From: Solibacillus cecembensis
Lineage (GTDB): Bacteria; Bacillota; Bacilli; Bacillales_A; Planococcaceae
Direction: 5' to 3'
Length of the DNA stretch: 64,000 nucleotides
Assembly (NCBI RefSeq): GCF_001439635.1
Contig: NZ_LMBZ01000017.1
Span: 174-64,173, forward strand
Positions 63,545 through 64,000 of the stretch are shown here, piece after piece. The notes below the pieces were generated by a model that saw nothing but the letters and a program-made list of their open reading frames with translations, did no database searches and was not told where the DNA came from. A program made the translations under genes and the position numbers. Position 1 is the stretch's first letter, and each line of letters starts with the position of its first letter.

Positions 63545-64000
63545 TTACGCGCCAAAATCGCTAACGAATTCCGTTACCGCTTTTCGCTCTTTTGCTTTTG
63601 GTGCTTCATCATAATGACCAAATTGAAGCATCGCAATGACACGCTCATTCGGTTGCGCGTTTAATGCTTCACGGAATTTTGGATTATCTAAAAAGCCTGG
63701 TGTTTTCCAGCAAGTGCCGATGCCTTTTTCCAAAGCTAATAGCTGTGCATTTTGCAAGAAGCATGATGCCGCAGCATAATCTTCTAATCGTTCTTTTTGA
63801 CGCATATCTTCTTTCACTAACATAAATGCATAAGCACCTGCTAGCGTAAATTTTTGCATCTGTGTAGCAAGTGCCTCTTCTGAAAGCTCCTGCCATTTTG
63901 GAACGGCTAAATCGCGTAATAATTCCAATACGTGTGGTAACTGATCCCCAGCGCCCATTACGACACGCCACGGCTCACGACTTCCGTGATTCGGTGCCCA
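63545..64000 (-). CDS. nitroreductase family protein, 3' part (cut by the window edge)
   Basis: The frame is open to the right edge: WAPNHGSREPWRVVMGAGDQ shows the FMN-binding start of a nitroreductase, then AAASCFLQNAQLLALEKGIG (typical second half of the FMN fold) and a C-terminal VIAMLQFGHYDEAPKAKERK. The first 35 or so residues are outside. The ATG at 63958 is internal, not the start. Reduces nitro compounds or quinones with NAD(P)H. Confidence 0.85.
   Translation of the reverse strand, partial: WAPNHGSREPWRVVMGAGDQLPHVLELLRDLAVPKWQELSEEALATQMQKFTLAGAYAFMLVKEDMRQKERLEDYAAASCFLQNAQLLALEKGIGTCWKTPGFLDNPKFREALNAQPNERVIAMLQFGHYDEAPKAKERKAVTEFVSDFGA

Noticed and set aside
63684..63971. 95-aa minus-strand frame at the right edge
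   Set aside because: A shifted reading of the nitroreductase gene, which has clear family motifs in the other frame.

Overview
The window reads as a low-GC Bacillales chromosome, most like the Solibacillus/Lysinibacillus group of Planococcaceae. That placement is inferred from gene content and protein style (helD, csp, scoAB, plsY, ctaB, many Gram-positive ribosome binding sites of the AGGAGG type); no rRNA or taxonomic marker is present.

Bases 1-20103 are foreign. They look like the right part of a mobile genomic island that cuts topB (topoisomerase III) at its conserved VQTPT motif. The N-terminal half of topB is not in the window, so the island probably starts to the left of base 1. Its right end carries a co-directional module of four genes (19995 to 12774, minus strand): a 413-aa tyrosine recombinase, a 1168-aa recombinase-like protein with an HTH-rich N-terminus, a 574-aa tyrosine recombinase-like protein and a 243-aa coiled-coil protein. 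This is the layout of the three-integrase islands (GInt, ginABCD) and recalls Tn554 tnpABC. Next to it is a cargo block (8345-12570) that looks like a defence or nucleic-acid-processing locus: a nuclease/DUF2075 helicase, an XRE repressor, a DGQHR (DndB-like) protein and a DUF5677 protein.

The far left of the island (1-8105) is the most unusual part. Nine small, mostly unrelated genes (lipoproteins, HAD phosphatase, signal peptidase I, DUF4362, DUF3888, membrane proteins, a broken XRE-membrane regulator) are separated by the same structured repeats in a fixed orientation, and many are bounded by copies of a CCCCGTTAGTT-type motif. It resembles a gene-cassette array but has no canonical integron parts.

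From 20104 on the sequence is ordinary chromosome: broken topB, csp, a LytTR/ABC-transporter locus with three phased candidate operators, an aminotransferase, helD, a Cj0069-family protein, an ABC-F protein, a Spx-like/MarR pair, an ECF sigma factor, a GNAT-aminotransferase fusion, plsY, a frameshifted APC permease, an M20 dipeptidase and ctaB. A second accessory patch (44955-51212) holds a zinc-finger/HNH-repeat protein, a NUDIX + PLD-helicase-DUF3427 pair and an EVE-HNH nuclease, which together look like defence genes. The window closes with an ABC exporter, a frameshifted TauE/SafE permease, ywbE, an amino-acid ABC transporter operon led by a class III aminotransferase with an ArgR-like palindrome, scoAB, a chemotaxis receptor and a nitroreductase cut by the window edge.

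A second structural surprise is a three-hairpin element present three times (28734, 37401, 43249). The linker is conserved but the stems differ in sequence and still pair, so it is a good candidate for an undescribed structured element.
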